DNA of 64,000 bases from Nostoc sp. NMS2 (lineage in GTDB: Bacteria; Cyanobacteriota; Cyanobacteriia; Cyanobacteriales; Nostocaceae), in the NCBI RefSeq assembly GCF_017115105.1, contig NZ_JABXKH010000173.1, positions 1-64,000 of the forward strand, read 5' to 3'. Positions 8,343 to 16,259 of the stretch are shown in pieces. A program made the position numbers and the translations under genes. The notes under the pieces are model-generated. The model worked only from the letters and a program-made list of their open reading frames with translations, ran no database searches and was not told the origin of the DNA. Position 1 is the stretch's first letter. Every line of letters starts with the position of its first letter.

Positions 8343-9065
8343 CTATCTAGGACGAGTACCTGTTACTTCATTAGGATCGCTATAAGCCCGGACTTTATCA
8401 CGATTACGAGTCAAACCTGCTAAACCTAGTAGACCAAATAAACCTAGCCAACCCCAATTGAAACCGCGATCGCTAGTTCTTTCAGAAGTTGTAATATTCC
8501 TGTTAGTACCTGTTGTGTCAGTCCCTGTAGTTCCAGTCCCTGAGCCAGTACCTGTGGTTCCAGTACCATTCAGATCAGTACCTGTGGTTCCAGTCCCAGA
8601 GCCAGTACCTGTAGTTCCAGTCCCAGAGCCAGTTCCTGTGGTTCCAGTCCCAGAGCCAGTTCCTGTAGTTCCAGTACCATTCAGATCAGTACCTGTGGTT
8701 CCAGTTCCTGAGCCAGTACCTGTGGTTCCAGTACCATTCAGATCAGTACCTGTAGTTCCAGTCCCAGAGCCAGTACCTGTGGTTCCAGTCCCAGAGCCAG
8801 TACCTGTGGTTCCAGTCCCTGAGCCAGTACCTGAGCCAGTCCCAGAGCCAGTTCCTGAGCCAGTACCTGTAGTTCCAATCCCTGAGCCAGTTCCTGAGCC
8901 TGAGCCTGTAGTTCCAGTCCCTGAGCTACTGCCACTACTGGAACCTCCACTGCCTGAACCTCCGCTTTGGGCAAAAACAGAAGGAGGTAAGGATACAGAA
9001 GCGAAACTGATGGCAAAGACAGTAGCCAAAACAGTTTTAGATAAATCAAAAGGCTTCATGGTCAT
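8343..9065 (-). CDS. Secreted Gly/Thr-repeat protein, WGxxGxxG-CTERM
   Basis: This 240-aa protein has an N-terminal signal peptide (about residues 1-32, hydrophobic [15 protein letters not shown]), then about 150 residues made almost only of Gly, Thr and Ser in tandem units ([12 protein letters not shown], with [10 protein letters not shown] variants). It ends with a hydrophobic [18 protein letters not shown] segment followed by a basic RNRDK tail. This ending fits the WGxxGxxG-CTERM envelope-sorting type. It is probably an exported, membrane-retained, low-complexity surface protein. The repeat DNA is nearly identical between units, so copy number is likely to vary between strains. Two ATGs lie two codons apart (9065 and 9059); either could be the start. 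The plus-strand open frame over it is a shadow of the repeats. Confidence 0.8.
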   Translation of the reverse strand: MTMKPFDLSKTVLATVFAISFASVSLPPSVFAQSGGSGSGGSSSGSSSGTGTTGSGSGTGSGIGTTGTGSGTGSGTGSGTGSGTGTTGTGSGTGTTGTGSGTGTTGTDLNGTGTTGTGSGTGTTGTDLNGTGTTGTGSGTGTTGTGSGTGTTGTGSGTGTTGTDLNGTGTTGTGSGTGTTGTDTTGTNRNITTSERTSDRGFNWGWLGLFGLLGLAGLTRNRDKVRAYSDPNEVTGTRPR

Positions 9066-9616
9066 GGTTTCTTTTATGTTTTAGATTTCTGTGATTGATT
9101 GATGTTCAAAATTGATGTTTTCTACTCAATCCACGTGCTATGGCTTTTCCTAATCAAATGAGGTACTTCATGGCCCCCTCCCCGCAAGCGATGAGGGAGT
9201 TGGGGGTGAGGTTTTTGTACCTCACTCAATTGGGAACCGCTATAAGTTAGGTAAATTTTGACAACCAAGATAGATTCAGAGTCTTTTACTTAGTTTGTGT
9301 TGGAAAAATTGAAATTTGAAGCTCCCCTAACACATGAATATTTGTCATATTCAAACTAATTCATAATAAGTAATTAGTTATTTATGATTGAGAAGTTACG
9401 ACCAAAGCCGCTTGTTCACAAACGAGCTAGGAATAACGATTAATACTTACTCATGTAAAACTATCTCTATTCACTCGCATTCTACCTTTTAATTACTTAT
9501 TACGAATTGTTTTTTCATTCTTAATTAAGATAACAGCTAGCTTTTTGTCGTGCTTCTACCATAGGAGTAAAACTAATTCTATCGCAGGCATGAATTTTAC
9601 ATCAATTAATTTTAGT
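9066..9616. other. Gap with TATAGC-type element
   Basis: This stretch contains the promoter side of the Gly/Thr-repeat gene, a TATAGC-type element (9139-9244) and AT-rich sequence. An imperfect inverted pair around AATTCATAATAAGTAATTAG (from about 9358) and its near complement (9491-9510) may form a long weak hairpin. No gene is seen. Confidence 0.5.
9139..9244. mobile_element. TATAGC-type MITE-like element
   Basis: The left end TATGGCTTTTCCTAATCAAA and the right end, complement of TATAGCGGTTCCCAATTGAG, form imperfect inverted repeats of about 28 bp that meet at GAGGTAC/GTACCTC. A close copy lies at 35023-35130 and a disrupted one starts at 27220. It has no coding capacity. Confidence 0.65.
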
Positions 9617-9832
9617 CTATGAGCGTGAAAGTAACGAAACGTTTTGCAGCTTACAATTAGATAAGCAGCACTCAAGATAAGCACAATCTTCACACTGGAT
9701 ATCTTGCCCTGGATTAGCACATCCACAGGGGGAGTTCACAAAACATTCAGAAGGATCTTGAGGTGTCAGAGATTTTTTAAATATAAGGTATAAAGCTGCT
9801 TCTTGTAAACAAAAAATTAAATCTTTAACCAT
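9617..9832 (-). CDS. Small cysteine-rich protein, unknown
   Basis: This is a 71-aa ORF from an internal ATG; an in-frame TTG would add 10 residues. The second half is dense in cysteine: ECFVNSPCGCANPGQDIQC then EDCAYLECCLSNC, ten Cys within about 32 residues, including CGC and CC pairs. Such spacing suggests a disulfide-rich or metal-binding peptide. I see no leader-peptide protease site and no modifying enzymes beside it. It stands on the same strand as the devBCA genes, 354 bp beyond devA. The ribosome site is weak (GAAAG). It could be a genuine small protein or a chance ORF; I do not recognise a family. Confidence 0.45.
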   Translation of the reverse strand: MVKDLIFCLQEAALYLIFKKSLTPQDPSECFVNSPCGCANPGQDIQCEDCAYLECCLSNCKLQNVSLLSRS

Positions 9833-10186
9833 AAACTTTCGTACTAATCGTAATGAATACAACGATTTTTTTTTTTTTCGATGAGTTTATCTGTTTTTCG
9901 TTATTGAGATGGATATTGATAAAATTAAGCAACTAAATGCTGGCAAAAAGGTTTAAGACTAAATTTTCAAATACCCTATAATATTATTTCACCTGAGAAC
10001 TTATAACTTCATACTCCAGATGTGTCTTACTCTAGACTTAAGGAATATTGTTTCACTATAATGACTAATACAAATTCTTTACCCTGTACTTCTCTACTGA
10101 ATATTTGTACTAAAATTAAACTAAAATAGTATTCCTAAAGACATATTCAGGTTTTACAGGCATTTAGTTATCATCCATTTGGTAGA
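9833..10186. other. AT-rich gap downstream of devA
   Basis: About 350 bp of AT-rich sequence with a T10 run near 9866-9877. I see no gene, clear repeat or convincing promoter. Confidence 0.4.
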
Positions 10187-10876
10187 TCACGAAACCTCTT
10201 TTACCAGATAACCATCTTCCATCTGAATTATGCGATCGGCAATATCTAAAATTCTGTTGTCGTGAGTGACCATTAAGATAGCACAATTCTGTTCTTTAGC
10301 TAGTTTCTGCATTAGGGTGACAACATCTCGGCCTGTTTTACTGTCTAAAGCAGCTGTAGGCTCATCAGCTAAAACTAATTTTGGATGACTTACTAAAGCA
10401 CGAGCAATTGCTACCCGTTGTTTTTGTCCCCCTGAGAGATCAGATGGGTAATAATTAACTCTATTCTCCAATCTAACGGCATTTAGTATAGCTTCTGATT
10501 TGCTGCGAGCTTCCGATTCAGGAATATTTTTGTGTAATTCTAGCGACATTTGAACATTTTGTCTGGCTGTTAAGAAATCTAATAAGTTATGAGCTTGAAA
10601 AATATACCCAATGTGACGGCGTATTTTAACTAATTGCTCATTACTAGCTCCAGAAAGCTCTTGACCTAAAAATTTAAGGCTTCCCTCTTGGACAGACCGT
10701 AACCCACCAATTAAAGTCAATAAAGTTGTTTTTCCTGAACCTGATGGCCCAGTCATAATCACAATTTCTCCAAATTTGATATTAAAATTAATATCGAACA
10801 ATATTTGACTTCGTACTTTTTTCTCGCCGAAGTAGTGATTCAGATCATTAATACTCACAATAAACTTTGTTTTCAT
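10187..10876 (-). CDS. devA: ABC exporter ATP-binding protein (DevA/HgdA-like)
   Basis: This 229-aa ABC ATPase has a Walker A GPSGSGKTT at residues 43-51, the signature LSGGQKQR near residue 145, Walker B LVLADEPTAALD, and a switch His in VTHDNR. The close match to the DevA/MacB-type subgroup and the gene order devB-devC-devA mark it as the motor of a DevBCA exporter. Such systems work with a TolC-like outer-membrane protein and in Nostoc/Anabaena export heterocyst glycolipids. A 269-bp gap that includes a repeat element separates it from devC, which is wider than in compact dev operons. No TolC gene is nearby. Its cargo might be the product of the PKS locus further along. Confidence 0.9.
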   Translation of the reverse strand: MKTKFIVSINDLNHYFGEKKVRSQILFDINFNIKFGEIVIMTGPSGSGKTTLLTLIGGLRSVQEGSLKFLGQELSGASNEQLVKIRRHIGYIFQAHNLLDFLTARQNVQMSLELHKNIPESEARSKSEAILNAVRLENRVNYYPSDLSGGQKQRVAIARALVSHPKLVLADEPTAALDSKTGRDVVTLMQKLAKEQNCAILMVTHDNRILDIADRIIQMEDGYLVKEVS

Positions 10877-11145
10877 GATTTTCTCAGATATATATGACTG
10901 ATATTTGATTTTTGCGAAGCTAGGTATAACTCAAAGAGCTTTATTGTCTATTGCCTATCTATCGCACTTGCGCTTCACATGCCACGCTACGCGAACAGAA
11001 ATCAAAGCGGACTGCTAAGTAAGTTGGCGTGAAAAACCCAAGTATGTTACGAAACATAAATAGGCTTAAAGCCCTTACAAATGAAAAATGACCAATGACA
11101 GCCCTTGCCAGTTAGCTTTAATTGCGCCAACCTACTTGTGTCAAA
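10877..11145. repeat. Repeat-filled gap between devC and devA
   Basis: It contains an element about 11017-11138 with inverted ends AAGTAAGTTGGCG and CGCCAACCTACTT, plus a 'cttcacatgccacgctacgcgaac' dispersed repeat. The left end starts in the devA leader and the right end stops 7 bp from the devC stop codon. Related ends are at 43684 and 44728. Insertion here would separate devA from devBC on the mRNA. Confidence 0.55.
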
Positions 11146-12318
11146 TTAAAAAATATCTGCCGGATCTACATTTCGGAGTTTGTTTGTAGATAAGAATCCA
11201 GAAGTTAAGCACATTAATGTTGCTGATATCAATACTAGAATGGCTTTATCTGTACTCATAATAACTGGTAATTTAGTAGCATTTTTAGAAATATCATATA
11301 GGGCTATAGATATAGCCAAACCAGGAACATAACCTAGAGATGCTAAGATTAAAGCTTGTTGAAAGACGACACTTAATAGATATTTGTTTTTGAATCCCAT
11401 TGCCTTTAAGGTTGCATATTCAGTTAAATGACTAGAAATATTACTATAAAGAATTTGATAAACAACGATTACACCAACAACAAAGCCCATTAATACCATC
11501 AAATTAAACACAAATCCAATGGGTGTCCTAAGAGACCAATAGGCTTTTTCCAAAGCAATAAAGTCTTTGCGAGTAATTACTTTTACGTCTTTGGGTAGCT
11601 TGGCTGATAAATCTGCCAAAACTTTTTGGGGATTGGCATCAGGTTTGAGTTTAATTAATCCTATATCGATCTTTTGTACTGGACGATCTTGAAAGATTCG
11701 GAGGAAAGTTGAAGAACTAACGATTAAATTTCCATCAACCCCAAAGGAAGGACCTAGACTAAATAAGCCACCAACTTTAACTTTGTAACCAACTAATCCA
11801 CTGTAGCTAAATATTTCAACTTTTATAAGTTTACCTTGTTCAAAATCTTTAGCGATCGCTCCAAATTCTGGACGAGAATCGCGGTCAAATAAAACGATAT
11901 TAGGAATTCTAATCAAATCAAGTTTTTCTTCGATATGCGGAAACTTAAAAATTGATTTAACTGGATCAAATCCCAGGACATACAATGGAAACTTTAGACC
12001 ATTGTTGGGGTTTTTGAATTTGGCGAATTGCACATATAAAGGGCTAACTGATTCCACACTATCAAAACCTAATACTTGATATAAATGCGAACGAGGAAAG
12101 CTCTGATTTGATGTTAAAGATTTATATTGGGCACTGATTAAAAATAAGTCTCCTTCTAGATTCTTATGCAATTGCGTAGCACTGTCATAAAGAGCAGCTT
12201 GAAAACCAATTTGCATAAACATGAGAACTGCAACAAAAGCAATCCCAGCCAAAGCTACAATAAAGCGAATTTTTTGTCTGGCTAGTTGTAGCCAAGCCAA
12301 GGGGATATTGAGAATCAT
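11146..12318 (-). CDS. devC: ABC exporter permease (DevC/HgdC-like)
   Basis: This 390-aa protein has the FtsX/MacB-type permease layout: one N-terminal transmembrane helix (FIVALAGIAFVAVLMFMQIG, residues 19-38), a large periplasmic domain of about 225 residues, and three C-terminal membrane helices starting near residues 270, 320 and 360. The N-terminal phrase PLAWLQLARQKIRF is characteristic of DevC. It partners DevB (12458-13663) and DevA. DevC proteins of Nostoc are about 385 aa, so the length is complete. It likely forms the inner-membrane channel of a glycolipid-type exporter. Cargo is inferred only. Confidence 0.9.
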   Translation of the reverse strand: MILNIPLAWLQLARQKIRFIVALAGIAFVAVLMFMQIGFQAALYDSATQLHKNLEGDLFLISAQYKSLTSNQSFPRSHLYQVLGFDSVESVSPLYVQFAKFKNPNNGLKFPLYVLGFDPVKSIFKFPHIEEKLDLIRIPNIVLFDRDSRPEFGAIAKDFEQGKLIKVEIFSYSGLVGYKVKVGGLFSLGPSFGVDGNLIVSSSTFLRIFQDRPVQKIDIGLIKLKPDANPQKVLADLSAKLPKDVKVITRKDFIALEKAYWSLRTPIGFVFNLMVLMGFVVGVIVVYQILYSNISSHLTEYATLKAMGFKNKYLLSVVFQQALILASLGYVPGLAISIALYDISKNATKLPVIMSTDKAILVLISATLMCLTSGFLSTNKLRNVDPADIF

Positions 12319-12457
12319 TTAGTAAACCTCAAGGATGGAAATTAGACTAAATTAAGAAATAATGCTTGGTTAAAATCAATAGTTTCTAGAAAATTACGAA
12401 TTATTATTAGGCAAGGTAGGGACGTTCAATGAGTTAACAAAGCTTTCTTTAGAAGTT

Positions 12458-13663
12458 TTAAATATCAATCATTACCTCCACCTGTAAATCAGTCAGACCA
12501 GCAACTCGCTGGTTATCTTGAAGATTATCAATACGAATTTTTACATCAACTATTTTGTTATCTGTGTCTGCTTGAGGATTGTTATTAAAGATATTTTGTT
12601 TGCCAACTTGTAAACCAATATCTGTAACTTTTCCTCGTAATTTACCTGGTAAAGCATCGCTAGTAATAATCGCCGACTGACCTATACGTACTTTTTTAAC
12701 ATCAGTTTCATAGACTTCTGCTACCACATACATCTGTTGTGTGCGACCTAAATCAGCTATTCCTGTAGTGCCGATAATTTCTCCAGGCCAAGTATTAATT
12801 TTCATGATTTGCCCGGTTATGGGCGATCGCACAATACTTAAATCCCACTCTGCTTTAGCCTGGTTAACTGAGGCTAATGCACTTTCGACATCAGCTTGTG
12901 CTGCTGCTATATCGGTAGGACGAATCTCAGCAATACTCTTGAGTCTGGCTTTGGCCTCGATTAACTGCTTTTGAAGAGTTTCCATAGTGCGCTTGAGAGA
13001 AGCTTTAGCTTCATTGAGTTGTTGTTGAACTGTATCGACTCGCAAACGTTTAGTATCTGCGTCTGAGGCTGAAATCGCACCATCTTTATATAACTGCTGA
13101 TATCGCTGATTTTCGCTTTCAGCATTTTGCCAATCAGCCTCTAAGCGAGCGATCGTTGCTTCTTGAGCAGAAGTTTCTCCCCGCAACTCAGCTTCTAAAC
13201 GAGCAATGGTTGCTTTTTGTGCAGAGATATCTCCAGCTTTTGCGCCAGCTTTTACCTGGTTAAGACTAGCTTGGGCAACTAGGACTTGTTGTTGGGCTTT
13301 TTCTAAAGCTGCAAGACGAGGAAAGTAATTGTCAAGAAGTGCAACTACTTGCCCCTGTCGCACTCTGTCTCCTTTGTTTACCATAAGTTTTGTTACCCTA
13401 ACACCCCCTTGAGACTCTGGGGCTGATAGACGAATAACCTCTCCTTGAGGTTCTAAACGTCCTAATGCTGCAATAGTAGTCATTTTAGGAGAACTACGTG
13501 GGATAGCGAGAGGCTGCACTTTTGAGGACAACTGAAATCGTGAAAAGGTATAGAAAGAGACTGCACCAGTAGCTACAGTCATAGTAGTTGCTAATATAAC
13601 TGGCCACCAAACTACAGGTTTAATGAATAGTTTGATGAATGACTGTTTTTGTTTTTGTACCAT
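12458..13663 (-). CDS. devB: Membrane fusion protein (DevB/HgdB-like, HlyD family)
   Basis: This 401-aa periplasmic adaptor has a single N-terminal membrane anchor at about residues 17-40. A lipoyl/barrel-sandwich half motif (VTKLMVNKGDRVRQGQVVALLD) follows, then a coiled-coil hairpin at about residues 115-260 rich in Ala/Gln/Glu, the second lipoyl half (IVRSPITGQIMKINTWPGE), and a beta-barrel region. The coiled coil contains near-duplicated heptads (KATIARLEAE and EATIARLEAD). It is the first gene of devB-devC-devA and links DevC to an outer-membrane TolC-like pore. The promoter should lie in the 13664-14122 gap. Confidence 0.9.
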   Translation of the reverse strand: MVQKQKQSFIKLFIKPVVWWPVILATTMTVATGAVSFYTFSRFQLSSKVQPLAIPRSSPKMTTIAALGRLEPQGEVIRLSAPESQGGVRVTKLMVNKGDRVRQGQVVALLDNYFPRLAALEKAQQQVLVAQASLNQVKAGAKAGDISAQKATIARLEAELRGETSAQEATIARLEADWQNAESENQRYQQLYKDGAISASDADTKRLRVDTVQQQLNEAKASLKRTMETLQKQLIEAKARLKSIAEIRPTDIAAAQADVESALASVNQAKAEWDLSIVRSPITGQIMKINTWPGEIIGTTGIADLGRTQQMYVVAEVYETDVKKVRIGQSAIITSDALPGKLRGKVTDIGLQVGKQNIFNNNPQADTDNKIVDVKIRIDNLQDNQRVAGLTDLQVEVMIDI

Positions 13664-14122
13664 AATTACCTATTCCAAATTAGCGATGTTTGAGAACAAG
13701 GTCTTTCCGAATTATTTAGAAACAACAGAGATGAAATTAGACCTTATATCATGTCAAGATGAACACTCTAATTCAGCTTAAAGCGGGTAAAAGTAACTAT
13801 TTTGAATTAGGGGATTAAGCCCCGCTTTTGAAGTTAGGGTGTACACACAAGTAGAATTACCCCCCTTAATCCCCCCGATGCATTGGGGGGAAACAGGAAA
13901 TCTAGTTCCCTCCCCTTTATAAGGGGAGGGTTAGGGTGGGGTAAAACCTTGGTTAATCAGCTATTTCAGACTTATGTATACACCGTAGCTTTTGAAGAGG
14001 GGTTGGGGGGATATCCCAAAGCTAGATATTACTAACATCAATCATATTGATTTATAAATCTGTTAGTAAATCAACTTTTGATGAAGCCGTTTGGTACTTT
14101 ATGTATCTAGCCAAAGGTAGCT
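13664..14122. other. Gap with TTAGGGTGTACAC element
   Basis: It contains the devB leader region and the mobile-like element 13834-13988 with a 9-bp target duplication, whose interior includes CCCCCCTTAATCCCCCC and a GGGGAGGGTTAGGG run. No gene is seen. Confidence 0.55.
13834..13988. mobile_element. GGTGTACAC-family MITE, 9-bp target duplication
   Basis: This 155-bp element has a left end TTAGGGTGTACACACAAGT and a right end ACTTATGTATACACCGTAG, which are imperfect inverted repeats. It is flanked by identical 9-mers CTTTTGAAG at 13825-13833 and 13989-13997. A longer relative with the same ends is at 37239-37597. There is no ORF. Confidence 0.8.
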
Positions 14123-14446
14123 TTATTTATTAAGGACTGCCTCTTTTTTACTTTTAACGATCGCCAGATATTCATTGCGAGTTCCATCTATCCGATAGTG
14201 ATCGCAAATTTGGCAGAGTTTCAAGATATCCAATCGACTAAATACTTTTTGATGCTCAATGCCGTTGTCATTTCTCCACCGCCAGAAAGTTGTCCGATCA
14301 ATGCGGCGATTAATTTCAGGCCATCTTCTTCGAGATAAAAAATCTACCAGTTCCTCTTCATAAAACGAGTAGCCTTTTGGTAGCTTCAGGAGTTCTTCTC
14401 TTAACTCAATTAGCGGGATGAGTGGATCTAGCTCAGATAGTCTCAT
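14123..14446 (-). CDS. Conserved-looking small protein, possible DNA-binding
   Basis: This 107-aa protein is rich in charged and aromatic residues (EEELVDFLSRRRWPEINRR then TTFWRWRNDNGI) and predicted mainly helical. The RIDRTTFWRWRNDNG segment resembles a recognition helix, followed by FSRLDILKLCQICDHYRI, as in MerR-like or phage-type helix-turn-helix proteins. I do not recognise the family. It is transcribed away from the PKS locus and 2 kb upstream of it, between the exporter and the synthase genes, so a regulatory role there is possible but only inferred. Codon use looks normal for the region. Confidence 0.6.
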   Translation of the reverse strand: MRLSELDPLIPLIELREELLKLPKGYSFYEEELVDFLSRRRWPEINRRIDRTTFWRWRNDNGIEHQKVFSRLDILKLCQICDHYRIDGTRNEYLAIVKSKKEAVLNK

Positions 14447-15272
14447 GCCAGCAAACCCTTATATTTTCGTGACAGTCTAATTATGCAGAACGCTTCATAC
14501 AATACGGATCATTGCATTAAATCACATTGTCATACTGCGCGTTTATGAATGTATGGAGTGACCAGGTAATCAGGTGAATTTATCTTTTTATTCTCCCTAT
14601 CTATGTATCTCTCCGCCTTCTTCAACAAACAGTATTGAACTACATTATTTAATCACTTACGATAAACTGATTGATACTCAATTGCAACCTATATGCAACA
14701 TTTGTAAAGAGAAATAGCTAGTAATATAATCGATACAACTTATAAAAAATAGTTGCGATTTTTGACCACTTTCTAACACTTTTATGTCCTCGCTGTTACT
14801 CAGCATATCAAAATAACTCTTTGCCTGATGATGGGTCTGTTGTTCACTAGGGTTTTTCATTCTTTAGATATAGTTGCTAGTGGTTATTGTTACATTGCAA
14901 ACAAAATTACTTCTTTGGGAATAAAAATCCTTAAAAAAATATCTTATTGATTGATACATAATGTTTAAAAAAAATAAATCAACTTTTGGATAGATGTAAA
15001 AGCTATAGTATTAACTCATAAACCTTTATCTTGTTTAATTAACGATTCTCTCTATTTCTCAATAAGTAAATAAATTAATAAGAGCCTAATATTGTTGATA
15101 TTTTAATACTTTTGATCAGCATTTTTAGAGTAGGCTGTAATTACTAAAATGAAGATATATGCAATTTATATGCAATTCGAGTAATGTGTTTTTGTTATGT
15201 GACATACTAATTGAAAAGAGTTTTAATAGTTATGTGAATGACAGCGATCGCCCCCCAAAGACCCTAGATAAA
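14447..15272. other. AT-rich gap, nothing firm
   Basis: More than 800 bp of AT-rich sequence between two divergent small genes. A 60-codon ORF on the minus strand (14678-14860) lacks a clear ribosome site and family features. No repeat family or hairpin stands out apart from AT-rich direct repeats of 'taatattg'. Confidence 0.4.
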
Positions 15273-15557
15273 ATGAAACTACAGCGATTCATGCTCTCAT
15301 TGCCAAGCTTTGATAACCAGCGACTGATTTTTCATGCAGCTCGCCAGACTCTTCGCAAAGCTGAGATGGCCCGTGTTGCGGTGCGTGAATGGCTCAATCA
15401 ACATGATTGTGAGCTAGAAGAGTGGAAAACAAAAAAAGCTTCTGAGCTTGGAATTAGTATTAGTAGGCTTGAGGAAAATCTATTAGCTGCTGCTCAAAAT
15501 CAGGCGATAAGTAATAAAGGAGACGACAATTTGAATTCCGAAAACGATTCTGTGTAA
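15273..15557 (+). CDS. Small helical protein of unknown function
   Basis: From the ATG at 15273 the protein has 94 aa; the longer open frame begins 38 codons earlier, but that part is not protein-like and overlaps a GCGATCGC and C-run. The sequence is mostly helix (FDNQRLIFHAARQTLRKAEM then EEWKTKKASELGISISRLEE) and ends in an acidic Asn-rich tail. The middle is Arg/Lys rich. I recognise no family. It lies 0.7 kb upstream of the PKS gene in the same direction and could be part of that locus or a regulator. Confidence 0.55.
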   Translation: MKLQRFMLSLPSFDNQRLIFHAARQTLRKAEMARVAVREWLNQHDCELEEWKTKKASELGISISRLEENLLAAAQNQAISNKGDDNLNSENDSV

Positions 15558-16259
15558 GTTTATATGTAGGTTCTGATTCACTTACTCAATTACAATCAGT
15601 AAATGTGCTTTCCTAAGCTGATTCTGAGAGTTTGTACTAATCATTAAAGTTGTTAGAAAATTATAAGTACAAGCTTATTTACTCAGCAATTTTAATGAAA
15701 TGAACCGCAGAGGCAAGGCAGCGCGGTCTTGGGGGTTTCCCCCATGAGCAACTGCCGCACGAAAAACACAGAGTCAGAGAAAAAAGAGATCGGGCTGATA
15801 GGCTACTAGTACCGTTATTGAGATGGACTAATAAATTATGCCCAACAACATTTTACGTCTCAAGAGCTATACCGTTGTATATAAGTTGCATATCAATTGT
15901 AATGGAGACTTAAATAGTTTAATATTAACTACAAGTGATAAGTTGAGATGTTATCTGGATGAAAACATCCAATTTATATCTGATAAACAACTTATGTTGT
16001 CACGTTGAAGCCATTTCTAATTTAGAGCAATTCCTTAGCAAAAAAAGAAATCTGAATTTTACATTTAGATTTCAGAATATCCTCACTAAAATCTCTTGAA
16101 GTCTTGTTTATGGCTTCTGAACCTCAAGTAAAAGCATATCGCTTACCATCAATAGCCCCTAGCCTTACCTAAAAAGTAATCGAGTCTTTCTCTATTTGTA
16201 GAGATCGTAATTTTATTATCATCTTTACATTTCCAAGATCCAATAGTGAAGAAAAAGTC
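15558..16259. other. Leader region of the PKS locus with a dispersed repeat
   Basis: This 0.7-kb region should contain the promoter of the synthase genes. It includes a GC-rich dispersed repeat (about 15705-15765, with the hairpin GGGGGTTTCCCCC) inside an 'aaccgcagagg...aaaacacagag' repeat, then AT-rich sequence. I cannot point to a defined promoter. Confidence 0.5.

Noticed and set aside
8458-9084. Long plus-strand ORF of Val/Pro/Glu repeats
   Set aside because: It is the antisense shadow of the Gly/Thr repeat gene. The minus strand has a signal peptide and a WGxxGxxG tail; the plus ORF has neither a ribosome site nor a family.
14678-14860. 60-codon minus-strand ORF
   Set aside because: No ribosome site, no recognisable family, AT-rich intergenic DNA.
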